64,000 bases of DNA, taken from NCBI RefSeq assembly GCF_031932625.1, contig NZ_JAVSCK010000003.1:186001-250000 (forward strand), in the 5' to 3' direction. Origin of the DNA: Hwangdonia seohaensis. Its GTDB lineage: Bacteria; Bacteroidota; Bacteroidia; Flavobacteriales; Flavobacteriaceae. Of this stretch, positions 17,838 through 25,948 are shown in pieces. Both the position numbers and the translations under genes were made by a program. Positions within the stretch are counted from its first letter, which is position 1, and each line of letters opens with the position of its first letter. The notes under the pieces are model-generated. The model was not told where the DNA came from and ran no database searches. It saw only the letters and a list, made by a program, of their open reading frames with translations.

Positions 17838-17911
17838 ATGGCATTGCTACATCAAACTGAACTTGTTTCGGTTTCTCATAATATTTAAAATTGTATTTTG
17901 TAATTACGAAA

Positions 17912-18676
17912 CTACTTGTAACAAACCGGAATAATTTCACCTTTTGCCAAACGGTATTTTTCTATCGCCTCCTCGGAAAGATTGGCAGTATAATCCACTT
18001 CTTCAACCGTAAAACCAACACTCCGAAGTTTATCAAAATAATCGCGACCATAAATACGTACATGGTCGTATTGTCCAAAAATTTTAGCCCGTTCTTTTCG
18101 ATCTGTAATAGAATCGTCTTCAAACGTTTCAGCCCGATTCAAATCTTGCGGAATTTGCAGAATAGCCATGCCTTTGGGCTTTAAAACACGATACAGTTCT
18201 TGCATCGCTTTGGTGTCGTCTGGGATATGCTCTAAAACATGGTTGCACAAAATAACATCGTAGCTGTCGTCCTTAAAAGGAAGATTGCAAATATCGGCTT
18301 TTACATCGGCCAAAGGTGAGTTCAAATCTGTAGTCGTGTAATCCAGATTTTTCATGGTTTTAAAGCGTTTGTAAAAGGCTTGTTCTGGTGCAAAATGCAG
18401 TACACGCTTTTCTGCTGAAAAGAAATCGGTTTCATATTTTAAATACAACCATAAAAGCCGGTGGCGCTCTAAACTTAAAGTAGATGGCGAAAGCACATTG
18501 TTACGTTGTGTGCCATATCCGTAGGGTAAAAAAGTTCTGAAGGATTTGCCATCAATAGGATCGGTGTATGTATTTCCTTTTAAAAAAAAAGCTACAATAG
18601 GACGGATAATGTAGCTTAACCTAATGAGTAAAGGTCTTGGGATTACGTTTAGTATAATTTTGAAGAGTTTTTTCAA
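17912..18676 (-). CDS. Class I SAM-dependent methyltransferase
   Basis: 254 residues with a methyltransferase-11-type domain. The SAM-binding region reads KRVLHFAPEQAFYKRF, followed by DYTTTDLNS, DICNLPFKDDSYDVILCNHVLEH (motifs II and III) and ELYRVLKPKGMAILQIP. The N-terminal 45 residues contain a hydrophobic stretch, IRLSYIIRPIVAFFL, that may associate with the membrane. The glycine-rich loop is atypical (HFAPE). The substrate cannot be told from the sequence. No operon partner; the downstream apbE gene is convergent. Confidence 0.85.
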   Translation of the reverse strand: MKKLFKIILNVIPRPLLIRLSYIIRPIVAFFLKGNTYTDPIDGKSFRTFLPYGYGTQRNNVLSPSTLSLERHRLLWLYLKYETDFFSAEKRVLHFAPEQAFYKRFKTMKNLDYTTTDLNSPLADVKADICNLPFKDDSYDVILCNHVLEHIPDDTKAMQELYRVLKPKGMAILQIPQDLNRAETFEDDSITDRKERAKIFGQYDHVRIYGRDYFDKLRSVGFTVEEVDYTANLSEEAIEKYRLAKGEIIPVCYK

Positions 18677-18680
18677 ATTG

Positions 18681-18722
18681 TTTCGCGGAGTTTCACAGAG
18701 AAATCGCAGAGATTCACTGAGC
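18681..18722. repeat. Inverted repeat flanking GxxExxY gene, left arm
   Basis: Contains TTCACAGAGAAATC followed by GCAGAG. It pairs with the right arm at 19100-19136, and the stop codon of the GxxExxY gene lies inside it. Confidence 0.7.
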
Positions 18723-19091
18723 AGAATTAATAAATCGATTAATTCCGTTTTTTAATAGTTTGGTATGAAAGTTAATTAATAGTCCCAATGGATAGTTTCC
18801 TAATTTCATATATGTTAAAATCTGCTCAGAATGAACATCGGTAAAACATTCCACAGTTTTTAGTTCAACCACAATCTTATTTTCAACTAATAAATCAATT
18901 CTGTAGCCATGATCTAATTTAATGTCTTTATAAACTATTGGCAATGCAATTTCTTTTTTAACGTGTAAGCCAATAGATTTCAATTCAAAAAGCAAACATT
19001 CTTGGTAAGCAGATTCTAATAATCCAGGATCTAAAACACGATGCACATTTATTGCAGCTCCAATAATTTTTTTCGTTATTTTGTCATCCAT
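18714..19091 (-). CDS. GxxExxY protein (PD-(D/E)XK nuclease-like fold)
   Basis: 125 residues. The defining motif is GLLESAYQECL near residue 24, and HGYRIDLLVENKIVVELK carries the Asp and Glu-x-Lys of a restriction-nuclease-like core. Function of this family is not established. The ATG at 19089-19091 is chosen over a GTG 6 nt upstream. Inverted copies of a repeat built from CTCTGTG/CACAGAG units flank the gene on both sides, and the TGA stop is supplied by the left copy. This points to a mobile cassette; whether the protein takes part in mobility is unknown. Confidence 0.85.
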   Translation of the reverse strand: MDDKITKKIIGAAINVHRVLDPGLLESAYQECLLFELKSIGLHVKKEIALPIVYKDIKLDHGYRIDLLVENKIVVELKTVECFTDVHSEQILTYMKLGNYPLGLLINFHTKLLKNGINRFINSAQ

Positions 19092-19099
19092 AATCACTT

Positions 19100-19136
19100 C
19101 GTGTAACTCTGTGATTTCTCTGTGAAGCTCTGTGTA
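19100..19136. repeat. Inverted repeat flanking GxxExxY gene, right arm
   Basis: Reads CTCTGTGATTTCTCTGTGAA in its centre, the reverse complement of the left-arm core with one mismatch. It lies 9 nt upstream of the GxxExxY start codon. Confidence 0.7.
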
Positions 19137-19142
19137 ATAACT

Positions 19143-19961
19143 TTAAAGCACTAAAGCTTTCTGTCTAAACTCCTCTTCCTCGTTACTTTCAATACCTAAA
19201 GCTTCGTAAATATAGGCAAATGTAGAAAGCAACTCGGGTTTTCCATTTACTAACGCCACATTGTGTTCAAAATGGGCACTTGGTTTGTTATCTAAAGTGG
19301 TAATGGTCCAACCGTCTCTGTGTTGTTTTATGCGGTGTGTTCCCATATTAATCATAGGTTCAATGGCTACTACCATACCCTCGATAAATTTTTTGCCACG
19401 ACCGCGTTTCCCGTAATTTGGCATTTCAGGATCCTCGTGCATTTTGCTGCCCAAACCATGACCAACCAATTCTCTTACAACCCCATAGCCGTGGTCTTCG
19501 CAATATTTTTGAATGGCATAACCCACATCGCCAACACGGTTTCCTTTTTTAAAAGCCCTAATGCCTTCGTATAAAGATGCTTTGGTAACATGTAGTAGTT
19601 TTTCTGTTTCGGGGGCAATTTCTCCAACAGCAAACGTAAAGGCGTGATCACCGTAAAAACCATTTTTTAAAGCGCCACAATCTATAGAAATAATGTCACC
19701 TTCTTTAAGCGGCTCGTTTGTTGGGAAACCGTGAACTACTTGTTCGTTTGGGCTCATACAAAGGGTGTTTGGGAAATCATATAACCCTAAAAAACCGGGT
19801 ATGGCACCATGGTCTCTTATGTGTTCTTCGGCAATTTTATCTAATTGAAGTGTTGTTACTCCAGGTTTTACTTCTTGGGCAAGTATGCCTAAGGTTTTAG
19901 AAACTATCAATGCGCTTTCTCGCATCAATTCAATTTCTTCGGGTGTTTTTACTACAATCAT
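19143..19961 (-). CDS. map: Methionine aminopeptidase, type I
   Basis: Removes the initiator methionine from new proteins, using two metal ions. 272 residues. Metal ligands are visible in order: ISIDCGALKNGFYGDHAFTF (the two Asp), VGHGLGSKMHEDP (His), VVAIEPMINM (Glu) and HFEHNVALV (Glu). The N-terminus lacks the zinc-finger extension seen in type Ib and Ic enzymes. A C-terminal tail of about 20 acidic residues follows the domain. A TATCTTTG -7 box precedes it. It stands alone here rather than in the ribosomal protein operon. Confidence 0.96.
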   Translation of the reverse strand: MIVVKTPEEIELMRESALIVSKTLGILAQEVKPGVTTLQLDKIAEEHIRDHGAIPGFLGLYDFPNTLCMSPNEQVVHGFPTNEPLKEGDIISIDCGALKNGFYGDHAFTFAVGEIAPETEKLLHVTKASLYEGIRAFKKGNRVGDVGYAIQKYCEDHGYGVVRELVGHGLGSKMHEDPEMPNYGKRGRGKKFIEGMVVAIEPMINMGTHRIKQHRDGWTITTLDNKPSAHFEHNVALVNGKPELLSTFAYIYEALGIESNEEEEFRQKALVL

Positions 19962-19978
19962 CTTTTAAAAAATATGTG

Positions 19979-19986
19979 CAAAGATA
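19979..19986 (-). promoter_or_regulatory. -7 box (TATCTTTG) of map
   Basis: TAnnTTTG match 18 nt upstream of the map ATG on the minus strand. Confidence 0.55.
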
Positions 19987-20056
19987 CTTAAAAATATAAT
20001 TCTAATTATTTTGGTTTTATATGACTTTTGGCATTTTCTATCATCTTTAAAACAAA

Positions 20057-20064
20057 TAATTTTG
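20057..20064 (+). promoter_or_regulatory. -7 box (TAATTTTG) of the CoA-transferase gene
   Basis: TAnnTTTG match 19 nt before the ATG at 20084. Confidence 0.5.
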
Positions 20065-20083
20065 TATTACAAATACCCGAAAA

Positions 20084-21349
20084 ATGTACAAAGTAGGTAG
20101 TGCCCAAGAAGTAGTAAAAAAAATTAAAAGTAACGATAGAGTTTATATTCAAGCAGCTGCAGCAGCTCCGCAGTTATTAATGAATGCGATGTCTGAAAGG
20201 CATGAAGAATTACGAGATGTTGAGGTTTGCCATTTACACGTTGAAGGAGAAGCGCCCTATGCAAACCCAGAAGTAAAAGATAGTTTTCACGTCAATTCAT
20301 TTTTTATAGGAAGCAACGTTAGACATACATTAACTGCCGGCAACGGATCATATACACCTGTTTTTTTAAGTGAATTGCCTCTATTGTTCAAACGGAATAT
20401 ATTACCGCTAGACGTGGCATTAATTCACGTGTCCGTTCCAGATAAGCACGGTTATTGCTCATTAGGTGTATCGGTTGAAGCGACTTTGGCAGCCATAGAA
20501 AACGCAAAAACGGTTATTGCTCAAGTAAACCCTCAAATGCCAAGAACACATGGCGACGGCATAATACACCATACCGAAATTGATTTGTTTGTAGAATGCG
20601 ATGTGCCCATACCAACACACAATATGGGTAAACCTACAGCTATTGAAAATAAAATTGGGGCTTATGTGGCAAGTTTGATTGAAGACAAAAGCACATTGCA
20701 AATGGGAGTTGGATCTATTCCCAATGCTGTTTTGTCGCAACTTACACATCATAAAAATTTAGGATTACACACCGAAATGTTTTCAGATGGTGTTATCGAT
20801 TTAATTCTGAATGATGTTATTAACGGAAACTATAAAACCATTAATCCAGGTCGCGCGTTAACCACTTTTTTAATGGGTTCAAAACGATTGTACGACTATG
20901 TAGATGATAATCCTTTTGTAGAAATGAGAGCTTCAGATTATGTAAATGATGTTTCAATAATTAAGCAAAACCCTAAAATGGTCGCTATTAATTCTGCTAT
21001 TGAGGTAGATGTAACGGGACAAGTTTGTGCAGATTCAATAGGGTCAAAAATGTACTCGGGCGTTGGTGGACAAATGGATTATATCCGGGGCGCATCACTC
21101 AGCGAAGGCGGAAAAGCAATTATTGCATTACCATCAGTAACACGTACGGGAATTAGCAGAATTGTACCGAGCTTAAAACCGGGAGCGGGTGTCGTTACTA
21201 CACGTGCGCATGTACATTACGTGGTTACCGAGTATGGCATCGCAAATTTATATGGCAAAACTATTAAACAACGCATTAAAGCCTTGGTAGATATAGCGCA
21301 TCCCGATCACAGGGCATCTATTGAAAAAACGTATTTTGAACTGATTTAA
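20084..21349 (+). CDS. Acetyl-CoA hydrolase/transferase family protein
   Basis: 421 residues of the family that includes 4-hydroxybutyrate and succinyl-CoA:acetate CoA-transferases; it moves CoA between short carboxylic acids through a glutamyl-CoA intermediate. The catalytic glutamate is probably in GLHTEMFSDG. Other marks are GVGSIPNAVL, SKMYSGVGGQMDYIRGA, SVTRTGISRIVPSL, and VVTEYGIANLYGKTIKQR near the C-terminus. The exact acyl groups cannot be told. It is divergent from map and convergent with the HAD gene. Confidence 0.9.
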   Translation: MYKVGSAQEVVKKIKSNDRVYIQAAAAAPQLLMNAMSERHEELRDVEVCHLHVEGEAPYANPEVKDSFHVNSFFIGSNVRHTLTAGNGSYTPVFLSELPLLFKRNILPLDVALIHVSVPDKHGYCSLGVSVEATLAAIENAKTVIAQVNPQMPRTHGDGIIHHTEIDLFVECDVPIPTHNMGKPTAIENKIGAYVASLIEDKSTLQMGVGSIPNAVLSQLTHHKNLGLHTEMFSDGVIDLILNDVINGNYKTINPGRALTTFLMGSKRLYDYVDDNPFVEMRASDYVNDVSIIKQNPKMVAINSAIEVDVTGQVCADSIGSKMYSGVGGQMDYIRGASLSEGGKAIIALPSVTRTGISRIVPSLKPGAGVVTTRAHVHYVVTEYGIANLYGKTIKQRIKALVDIAHPDHRASIEKTYFELI

Positions 21350-21361
21350 ACTTTATTTCAT

Positions 21362-21769
21362 TTATTGTTTGAAGAAACTAAAGAAGCCTTTTTTCTTTAT
21401 AGGCAGGTTTGGTTTGGTATTGGTAAGCATTTGGTAAACTTCACCCCAACCTATAAAGCCACCAATATTTCTATCGTCAATAAATAAATCGGCATGGATT
21501 TTTCTGCTTATTTTACTGCTGTATTCTTCTTCCGAAAAGCTACTATTTACAGCGTAAAAAACAACACCGTTATTTTCGCAAAAAGTAACAGCTTCGTTTA
21601 GCCTGTCACCGCACCTATACGTCCATAAAATCAAACGATGTCCTTCTTCCTGTAATTTTTTTAGGGTTTCAAAAGCAAATAGTTTTGGCTTTCCTATTTT
21701 TGGATAGGCGTCCTCCACGATAGTGCCATCAAAATCTACGGCGATTATAAGCGTTTGGTTAAAATCCAT
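21362..21769 (-). CDS. HAD-like phosphatase/hydrolase
   Basis: 135 residues. The HAD nucleophile motif AVDFDGTIVED is at residues 10-20 and a later acidic motif FIDDRNIGGF near 95. The middle part, LILWTYRCGDRL, provides the Thr of motif II. There is no cap domain of note, and a basic Phe-rich tail (KKKGFFSFFKQ) ends the protein. It resembles small Bacteroidetes phosphatases of the BT0820 type. Substrate unknown. Its stop lies 12 bp from that of the convergent CoA-transferase gene. Confidence 0.85.
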   Translation of the reverse strand: MDFNQTLIIAVDFDGTIVEDAYPKIGKPKLFAFETLKKLQEEGHRLILWTYRCGDRLNEAVTFCENNGVVFYAVNSSFSEEEYSSKISRKIHADLFIDDRNIGGFIGWGEVYQMLTNTKPNLPIKKKGFFSFFKQ

Positions 21770-21874
21770 TTTTCGAATTACAGACTTGAGTTAGACGCAA
21801 AAGTACAATAATTTACGCACTAAGTGATGTTTTAGAATTCTAGTACATTAACGCTTTTCAATAAATTTCACAGC

Positions 21875-23392
21875 TTAAACCAAAGCATGTTGCGTCATCG
21901 CTTCAGGTTGCGGAACGCCCATAAGTTTTAAAATGGTTGGTGCCATATCGCCTAAAATACCATCTTTAATGTCTTTTAAATCGTTATCGATTAAAATAAC
22001 GGGAACAGGATTTGTGGTATGTGCTGTATTGGGCGTGCCGTCTGGATTTATCATGGTTTCACAATTACCGTGATCTGCTATAAGCAGGGTTGAATACCCG
22101 TTTTCCAATGCCGTTGTTACCACGTCTTTTACGCATTCATCTACGGCTTCACAGGCTTTTATGGCAGCTTCCATAACGCCGGTGTGCCCAACCATATCGC
22201 CATTTGCAAAGTTTAAACACACAAAATCTACCTCGCCCTTTTGTAATTCCGGTACTAAAGCATCGCGTAATTCATAAGCGCTCATTTCGGGTTTTAAATC
22301 GTATGTGGCTACTTTTGGTGAGTTTCTTAAAATGCGGGTTTCGCCATTAAATGGTTCTTCGCGTCCGCCAGAAAAGAAAAAGGTAACATGAGGATATTTT
22401 TCGGTTTCGGCAATTCGAATTTGTTTTTTGTTGTGTTTTTCCAATACTTCACCCAAAGTTTCATTTAGGTTTTCTTTATTGAAAATAACGTTGATGTTTT
22501 TATAAGTATCGTCATAATTGGTAAGCGTCACATAATGCAAATTGAGTTTATGCATGTTTTGCTCATGAAAATTGGTTTGGGTTAAAGCCTCGGTTAACTC
22601 ACGACCGCGATCGGTTCTGAAATTGAAGAATATTACAACATCATCGTCTTTAATTTGTGCGATAGGATTGTTGGCCTCATCAACTGCAATAATGGGTTTT
22701 ATAAACTCATCGGTGATATCGTTTTTATAACTTTTTCTGATAGTTTCGGTAATGTTGGTCGATTTTTCGCCAACGCCATTTACCACGGCATCGTAAGCTA
22801 ATTTGATGCGTTCCCAACGTTTATCCCTGTCCATAGCGTAGTAACGACCGGTTACCGTTGCTAGTTTGGTGTTTGTTTTTTCAATGTGGTTTTCAAGTTC
22901 GGTTACAAAACCATAACCTGATTTTGGGTCTACATCGCGCCCATCGGTAAAAGCGTGCACAAAAGTATTGGTTAATCCAAAATCGTTGGCGGCGTCAATT
23001 AAACCCAATAAATGGTTGATATGCGAGTGAACGCCACCATCGCTTAATAAACCTAAAAAATGAACATTTTTATGGTTGTTTTTGGCATAGTTAAACGCAT
23101 CAACTAAAACCTGTTCGTTATTAAGCGTTTTGTTTTTTACGGCTAAGTTTACTTTAACAAGATCTTGATATACAATACGTCCGGCACCTAAATTCATATG
23201 GCCAACTTCGCTATTTCCCATTTGCCCCTCGGGTAAACCAACATGCAAGCCATCGGTACGCAACGTTGCAAAAGGGTATTTTTTATATAGTGAATCAATA
23301 AATGGGGTGTGGGCATGATCGATTGCTGAAACCTTTGGATCTGGAGAATTTCCCCAACCGTCAAGAATCATTAAGATAACTTTTTTGTTCAT
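21875..23392 (-). CDS. gpmI: 2,3-bisphosphoglycerate-independent phosphoglycerate mutase
   Basis: Interconverts 3- and 2-phosphoglycerate in glycolysis with two Mn2+ ions. 505 residues from MNKKVILMILDGWGNS. The phosphoserine nucleophile lies in GQMGNSEVGH, and metal-binding motifs are FVHAFTDGRD, VTGRYYAMDRD, NFANGDMVGHTG and LIADHGNCE. A start 27 nt further upstream is possible, but it falls inside the -7 box TATCTTTG (23417-23424), so the ATG at 23392 is used. Single gene with its own promoter. Confidence 0.96.
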   Translation of the reverse strand: MNKKVILMILDGWGNSPDPKVSAIDHAHTPFIDSLYKKYPFATLRTDGLHVGLPEGQMGNSEVGHMNLGAGRIVYQDLVKVNLAVKNKTLNNEQVLVDAFNYAKNNHKNVHFLGLLSDGGVHSHINHLLGLIDAANDFGLTNTFVHAFTDGRDVDPKSGYGFVTELENHIEKTNTKLATVTGRYYAMDRDKRWERIKLAYDAVVNGVGEKSTNITETIRKSYKNDITDEFIKPIIAVDEANNPIAQIKDDDVVIFFNFRTDRGRELTEALTQTNFHEQNMHKLNLHYVTLTNYDDTYKNINVIFNKENLNETLGEVLEKHNKKQIRIAETEKYPHVTFFFSGGREEPFNGETRILRNSPKVATYDLKPEMSAYELRDALVPELQKGEVDFVCLNFANGDMVGHTGVMEAAIKACEAVDECVKDVVTTALENGYSTLLIADHGNCETMINPDGTPNTAHTTNPVPVILIDNDLKDIKDGILGDMAPTILKLMGVPQPEAMTQHALV

Positions 23393-23416
23393 TTTTTGTG
23401 AGAATTTTTGAGTATC

Positions 23417-23424
23417 CAAAGATA
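23417..23424 (-). promoter_or_regulatory. -7 box (TATCTTTG) of gpmI
   Basis: TAnnTTTG match 24 nt upstream of the ATG at 23392; it decides between two possible starts. Confidence 0.6.
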
Positions 23425-23651
23425 GTGAGATTATAAAAAAAATCCTCGCTAAAACGCTTCAAAAAGCTTTTAAATAACGGATTTTTACGAGTATCTCAAC
23501 AAAAAAGCTTTAACATAATAAAATGTGAAATCAATGTTAAAAATATGTTATTAATTATTTTTTCTGTAACAGATCGAGATTTTTGTCGTCTCTTTAGTAT
23601 ATCAAAAAACGAAATCAATTCAAATCAATAATCAAATTAAAATCTTTCATC

Positions 23652-24035
23652 ATGAAAAAAACAATCATTATTTCCGCAATCGCATTATGCTTTTCAGTAG
23701 TATCAGTAAATGCAAAATCAATTAATGAAACCGTTAAAGATTACAGTGTAGAAACAGTGGCACAAGTCAGCCCTTTTTGTGTGTCTATTGCAAAAGGCGA
23801 CTTTGAAACCGTTAAAAAACTTGTTAGTTTAGGGGCGGATGTCAATAAGAAATCTAACGGGATGACACCGGTTATGTATGCTGCTAAATACAACAGAACA
23901 GACATTTTGAAATTTTTAATTGCTAAAGGCGCTAAGTTAAAAACCAAATGTCCTAAAGGTTTAACTGCTGTTAAGTACGCACAACAGTCTAATGCCAAAG
24001 AAGCTTTAGCTATTTTAGAAGAAGCTTTAGCTTAA
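23652..24035 (+). CDS. Secreted ankyrin-repeat protein
   Basis: 127 residues with a Sec signal peptide (cleavage after VNA, about residue 21). The mature part has ankyrin repeats: DFETVKKLVSLGADVNKKSNGMTPVMYAAKYN and RTDILKFLIAKGAKLKTKCP form the clearest repeats, with partial ones on either side. Small proteins of this kind probably act as periplasmic binding modules; the partner is unknown. A terminator follows after 44 nt, so it is monocistronic. Confidence 0.85.
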   Translation: MKKTIIISAIALCFSVVSVNAKSINETVKDYSVETVAQVSPFCVSIAKGDFETVKKLVSLGADVNKKSNGMTPVMYAAKYNRTDILKFLIAKGAKLKTKCPKGLTAVKYAQQSNAKEALAILEEALA

Positions 24036-24079
24036 AGATATAAATAATTTTTAATAATTATTTAGAGCTAGTCACTCAT

Positions 24080-24108
24080 AAAAAGTCTTGTTTTTAACAA
24101 GGCTTTTT
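24080..24108. terminator. Terminator after the ankyrin gene, shared with the M48 gene
   Basis: Stem AAAAAGTCTTGTT / AACAAGGCTTTTT with one G-U pair. The gene on the other strand ends 2 nt away, so it can serve both directions. Confidence 0.75.
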
Positions 24109-24109
24109 A

Positions 24110-24877
24110 TTATTGTTTTTTATACTTTTTAATAGATTCTTGAATTTTCTCAATCCTATTATCTGGGTCTGGATGCGAGCTTTGAAATTCCGGAACTCGA
24201 TCAGGGCCGGCAGCATCCTTTAAAATTTCCATAACGCCAATCATTTCTTGAGGGTTATAACCCGATTTAAGCATAAATAAAACACCAAGATCATCGCTTT
24301 CCAATTCGTCACCACGACCATTTTTAAGTAACGTTTGTTGCCCAATGCCACTTACCAATCCGCCCATATCGGCACCTACCGATGCGCCGGTTGTTACCGT
24401 TTGCCAAAAGTCGCTTTCTGCAATTCGTTCAGCAGAATGACGCCCTAAAACATGACCAATTTCGTGCCCCAAAACACCAGCTAATTGGTCTTCGTTTTCT
24501 AACTTAGAAAACAAGGCGTAGGTAATAAATATTTGTCCACCGGGTAGCGCAAAGGCATTTATAGTGTTCTCGTCGGCCAAAAGATGAAAGTCGTATTTGT
24601 ATGGCGTATCTTTTGCCATACTGTTATTAACAAGCTTGTTTCCTACTTGGTCCACTAAGGCTTGATATTGGTTGTTAGCGTGTAAGCCACCGTGTTGTTG
24701 AGCCATTTGCGGCGCATGTTGTAAACCAATGGCTATTTCTTGATCCGAGGTCATATTAATGGTTTGCACTCTGCCGGTATACGCATTTCTCTCTTTACTA
24801 TTGCATTTTTTAATAAATGCAAAAGCGACTATGGCCAAACCAATTAATAATCTAATCTTAAAATTTCTACTTCTCAT
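24110..24877 (-). CDS. M48 family zinc metalloprotease
   Basis: 255 residues with one N-terminal hydrophobic segment (signal or anchor, residues 8-22), so it acts in the periplasm or at the membrane. The zinc site is HEIGHVLGRHSAERI, with the third ligand in GDELESDDLGVLFM. The fold resembles the BepA/YfgC group that degrades misfolded outer-membrane proteins: GLQHAPQMAQQHGG in the N-terminal part and the SSHPDPDNRIEKI ending are typical. There are no TPR repeats. Substrate inferred from the family only. Confidence 0.9.
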   Translation of the reverse strand: MRSRNFKIRLLIGLAIVAFAFIKKCNSKERNAYTGRVQTINMTSDQEIAIGLQHAPQMAQQHGGLHANNQYQALVDQVGNKLVNNSMAKDTPYKYDFHLLADENTINAFALPGGQIFITYALFSKLENEDQLAGVLGHEIGHVLGRHSAERIAESDFWQTVTTGASVGADMGGLVSGIGQQTLLKNGRGDELESDDLGVLFMLKSGYNPQEMIGVMEILKDAAGPDRVPEFQSSHPDPDNRIEKIQESIKKYKKQ

Positions 24878-25065
24878 AAATAGATGTTTATTGTTTTAAA
24901 TTTACAAAAAATAATCACTGTAATTTGCAACCTGTTTTATTTACAATGTAAACACAGGCTTTAGACGCATTTTTTATGTTAGGGTCACGCATTAAATTTA
25001 AATGTTTTTAAAATGATGTTTTAATTAATGGTTAGAAAATATTTATCTTCACATAAAAATAGTTC

Positions 25066-25491
25066 ATGGCTTTTCAGTTTAAAATTATTGATAAAAAGCA
25101 GATTGATTCCGTGATACCATTAGTTCAAAAACTAAATGGAAATCAAGTGTCTGACGCTATTTTAAAACAACGTTTCTCCGAAATGGTAAATCAGAATTAC
25201 GAGTGTGCAGGTATTTTTGAAGGCGAAAAATTAATTGGAATTTCTGGCTTATGGTTTTGCACACGGCACTATTCTGGAAAAAGTGTTGAACCAGACCATG
25301 TTTTTATTGATGATGAGTATCGCGGCAAAGGTTTGGGAAAACAATTTTTTGAATGGATTTATAACTACGTTAAGCTAAAAGGTTATGAATCAGTGGAATT
25401 GAATACTTACGTGAATAATTATCCTTCGCACAAATTTTATTACAACGAAGGGTTTGAGATTTTGGGCTACCATTTTTTTAAAAAGTTGTAG
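25066..25491 (+). CDS. GNAT family N-acetyltransferase
   Basis: 141 residues. The acetyl-CoA binding loop is DDEYRGKGLGKQFFEW (motif A, R/Q-x-x-G-x-G), preceded by beta-strand sequence ISGLWFCTRHY and followed by ELNTYVNNYPSHKFYYNEGF, the usual C-terminal part. The acceptor molecule is unknown. It is directly upstream of the tRNA-Gly gene but has its own start and no shared promoter. Confidence 0.9.
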   Translation: MAFQFKIIDKKQIDSVIPLVQKLNGNQVSDAILKQRFSEMVNQNYECAGIFEGEKLIGISGLWFCTRHYSGKSVEPDHVFIDDEYRGKGLGKQFFEWIYNYVKLKGYESVELNTYVNNYPSHKFYYNEGFEILGYHFFKKL

Positions 25492-25498
25492 TTTTTGC

Positions 25499-25530
25499 TT
25501 GCAAATAAGTTGTGAGAATGTATATATTTG
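25499..25530 (+). promoter_or_regulatory. Promoter of tRNA-Gly
   Basis: TTG at 25499-25501 and the -7 box TATATTTG at 25523-25530, separated by 21 nt. The mature tRNA begins 10 nt after the box. This is the best complete Bacteroidota-type promoter in the window. Confidence 0.7.
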
Positions 25531-25540
25531 CATGGCTAAT

Positions 25541-25613
25541 GCGGGAGTAGCTCAGTTGGTAGAGCGTCAGCCTTCCAAGCTGAATGTCGCCAGTTCGAAC
25601 CTGGTCTCCCGCT
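25541..25613 (+). tRNA. tRNA-Gly (anticodon TCC)
   Basis: 73 nt with a 7-bp acceptor stem GCGGGAG / CTCCCGC, a D-loop with AGTTGGTAGAG, the anticodon stem TCAGC / GCTGA around the loop CTTCCAA, and the T-arm CCAG-TTCGAAC-CTGG. The CCA end is not encoded. The discriminator base is T. Confidence 0.97.
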
Positions 25614-25646
25614 CAAAAAGCTCCATAGAAATGTGGTGCTTTTTTT
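25614..25646 (+). terminator. Terminator after tRNA-Gly
   Basis: Stem AAAAAGC-CCA / TGG-GCTTTTT with one internal T-T mismatch, ending in a T-tract. A second copy lies at 25754-25786. Confidence 0.7.
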
Positions 25647-25735
25647 TATGCCCTAACTTTATTGTAAAACGCATAGCCAGGTGAGAAGTTTACCCTGAGC
25701 ATTTCGACTGTGCTCAATATAAACTCCGTCGAAGG

Positions 25736-25790
25736 GAACCTGGTCTCCCGCTCTAAAAGCTCCATGGAAATATTGGGCTTTTTTTTATGC
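25736..25790 (+). repeat. Duplicated tRNA-Gly 3' end with terminator
   Basis: The last 18 nt of the tRNA region (GAACCTGGTCTCCCGCTC) and the following terminator are repeated here with a few changes. The copies start at 25597 and 25737, about 140 bp apart. Between them lies a CTTCGACTG-type palindrome. Confidence 0.8.
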
Positions 25791-25838
25791 GGATAGGTTA
25801 TTTTATGGAATTTCGCAATGGTTTTGGCTGGTATGCCC

Positions 25839-25942
25839 GCGTGAGGGATAGTAGTGGAAAGCCCACAGCGCAGCGAGGACTTGTAGCGGATAGCCCGACC
25901 CCACTTCGAGAGCCTCAGCGACCAAGTGGGGGCACGCCCAAA
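25839..25942 (+). ncRNA. Dispersed structured element, copy C
   Basis: The outer stem is GCGTG (25839-25843) with CACGC. Cores are GAGGGATAGTAG and TAGCGGATAGCCCGACC. The second hairpin is CCCCACTT / AAGTGGGG with a palindrome in its loop that is also found at 10053-10080. It ends 6 bp before the stop of the convergent pepE gene. Confidence 0.55.
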
Positions 25943-25948
25943 ATGCTT

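Noticed and set aside
25454..25684. Open frame of 76 codons across the tRNA
   Set aside because: It contains the whole tRNA-Gly and its terminator; overlap is by chance.
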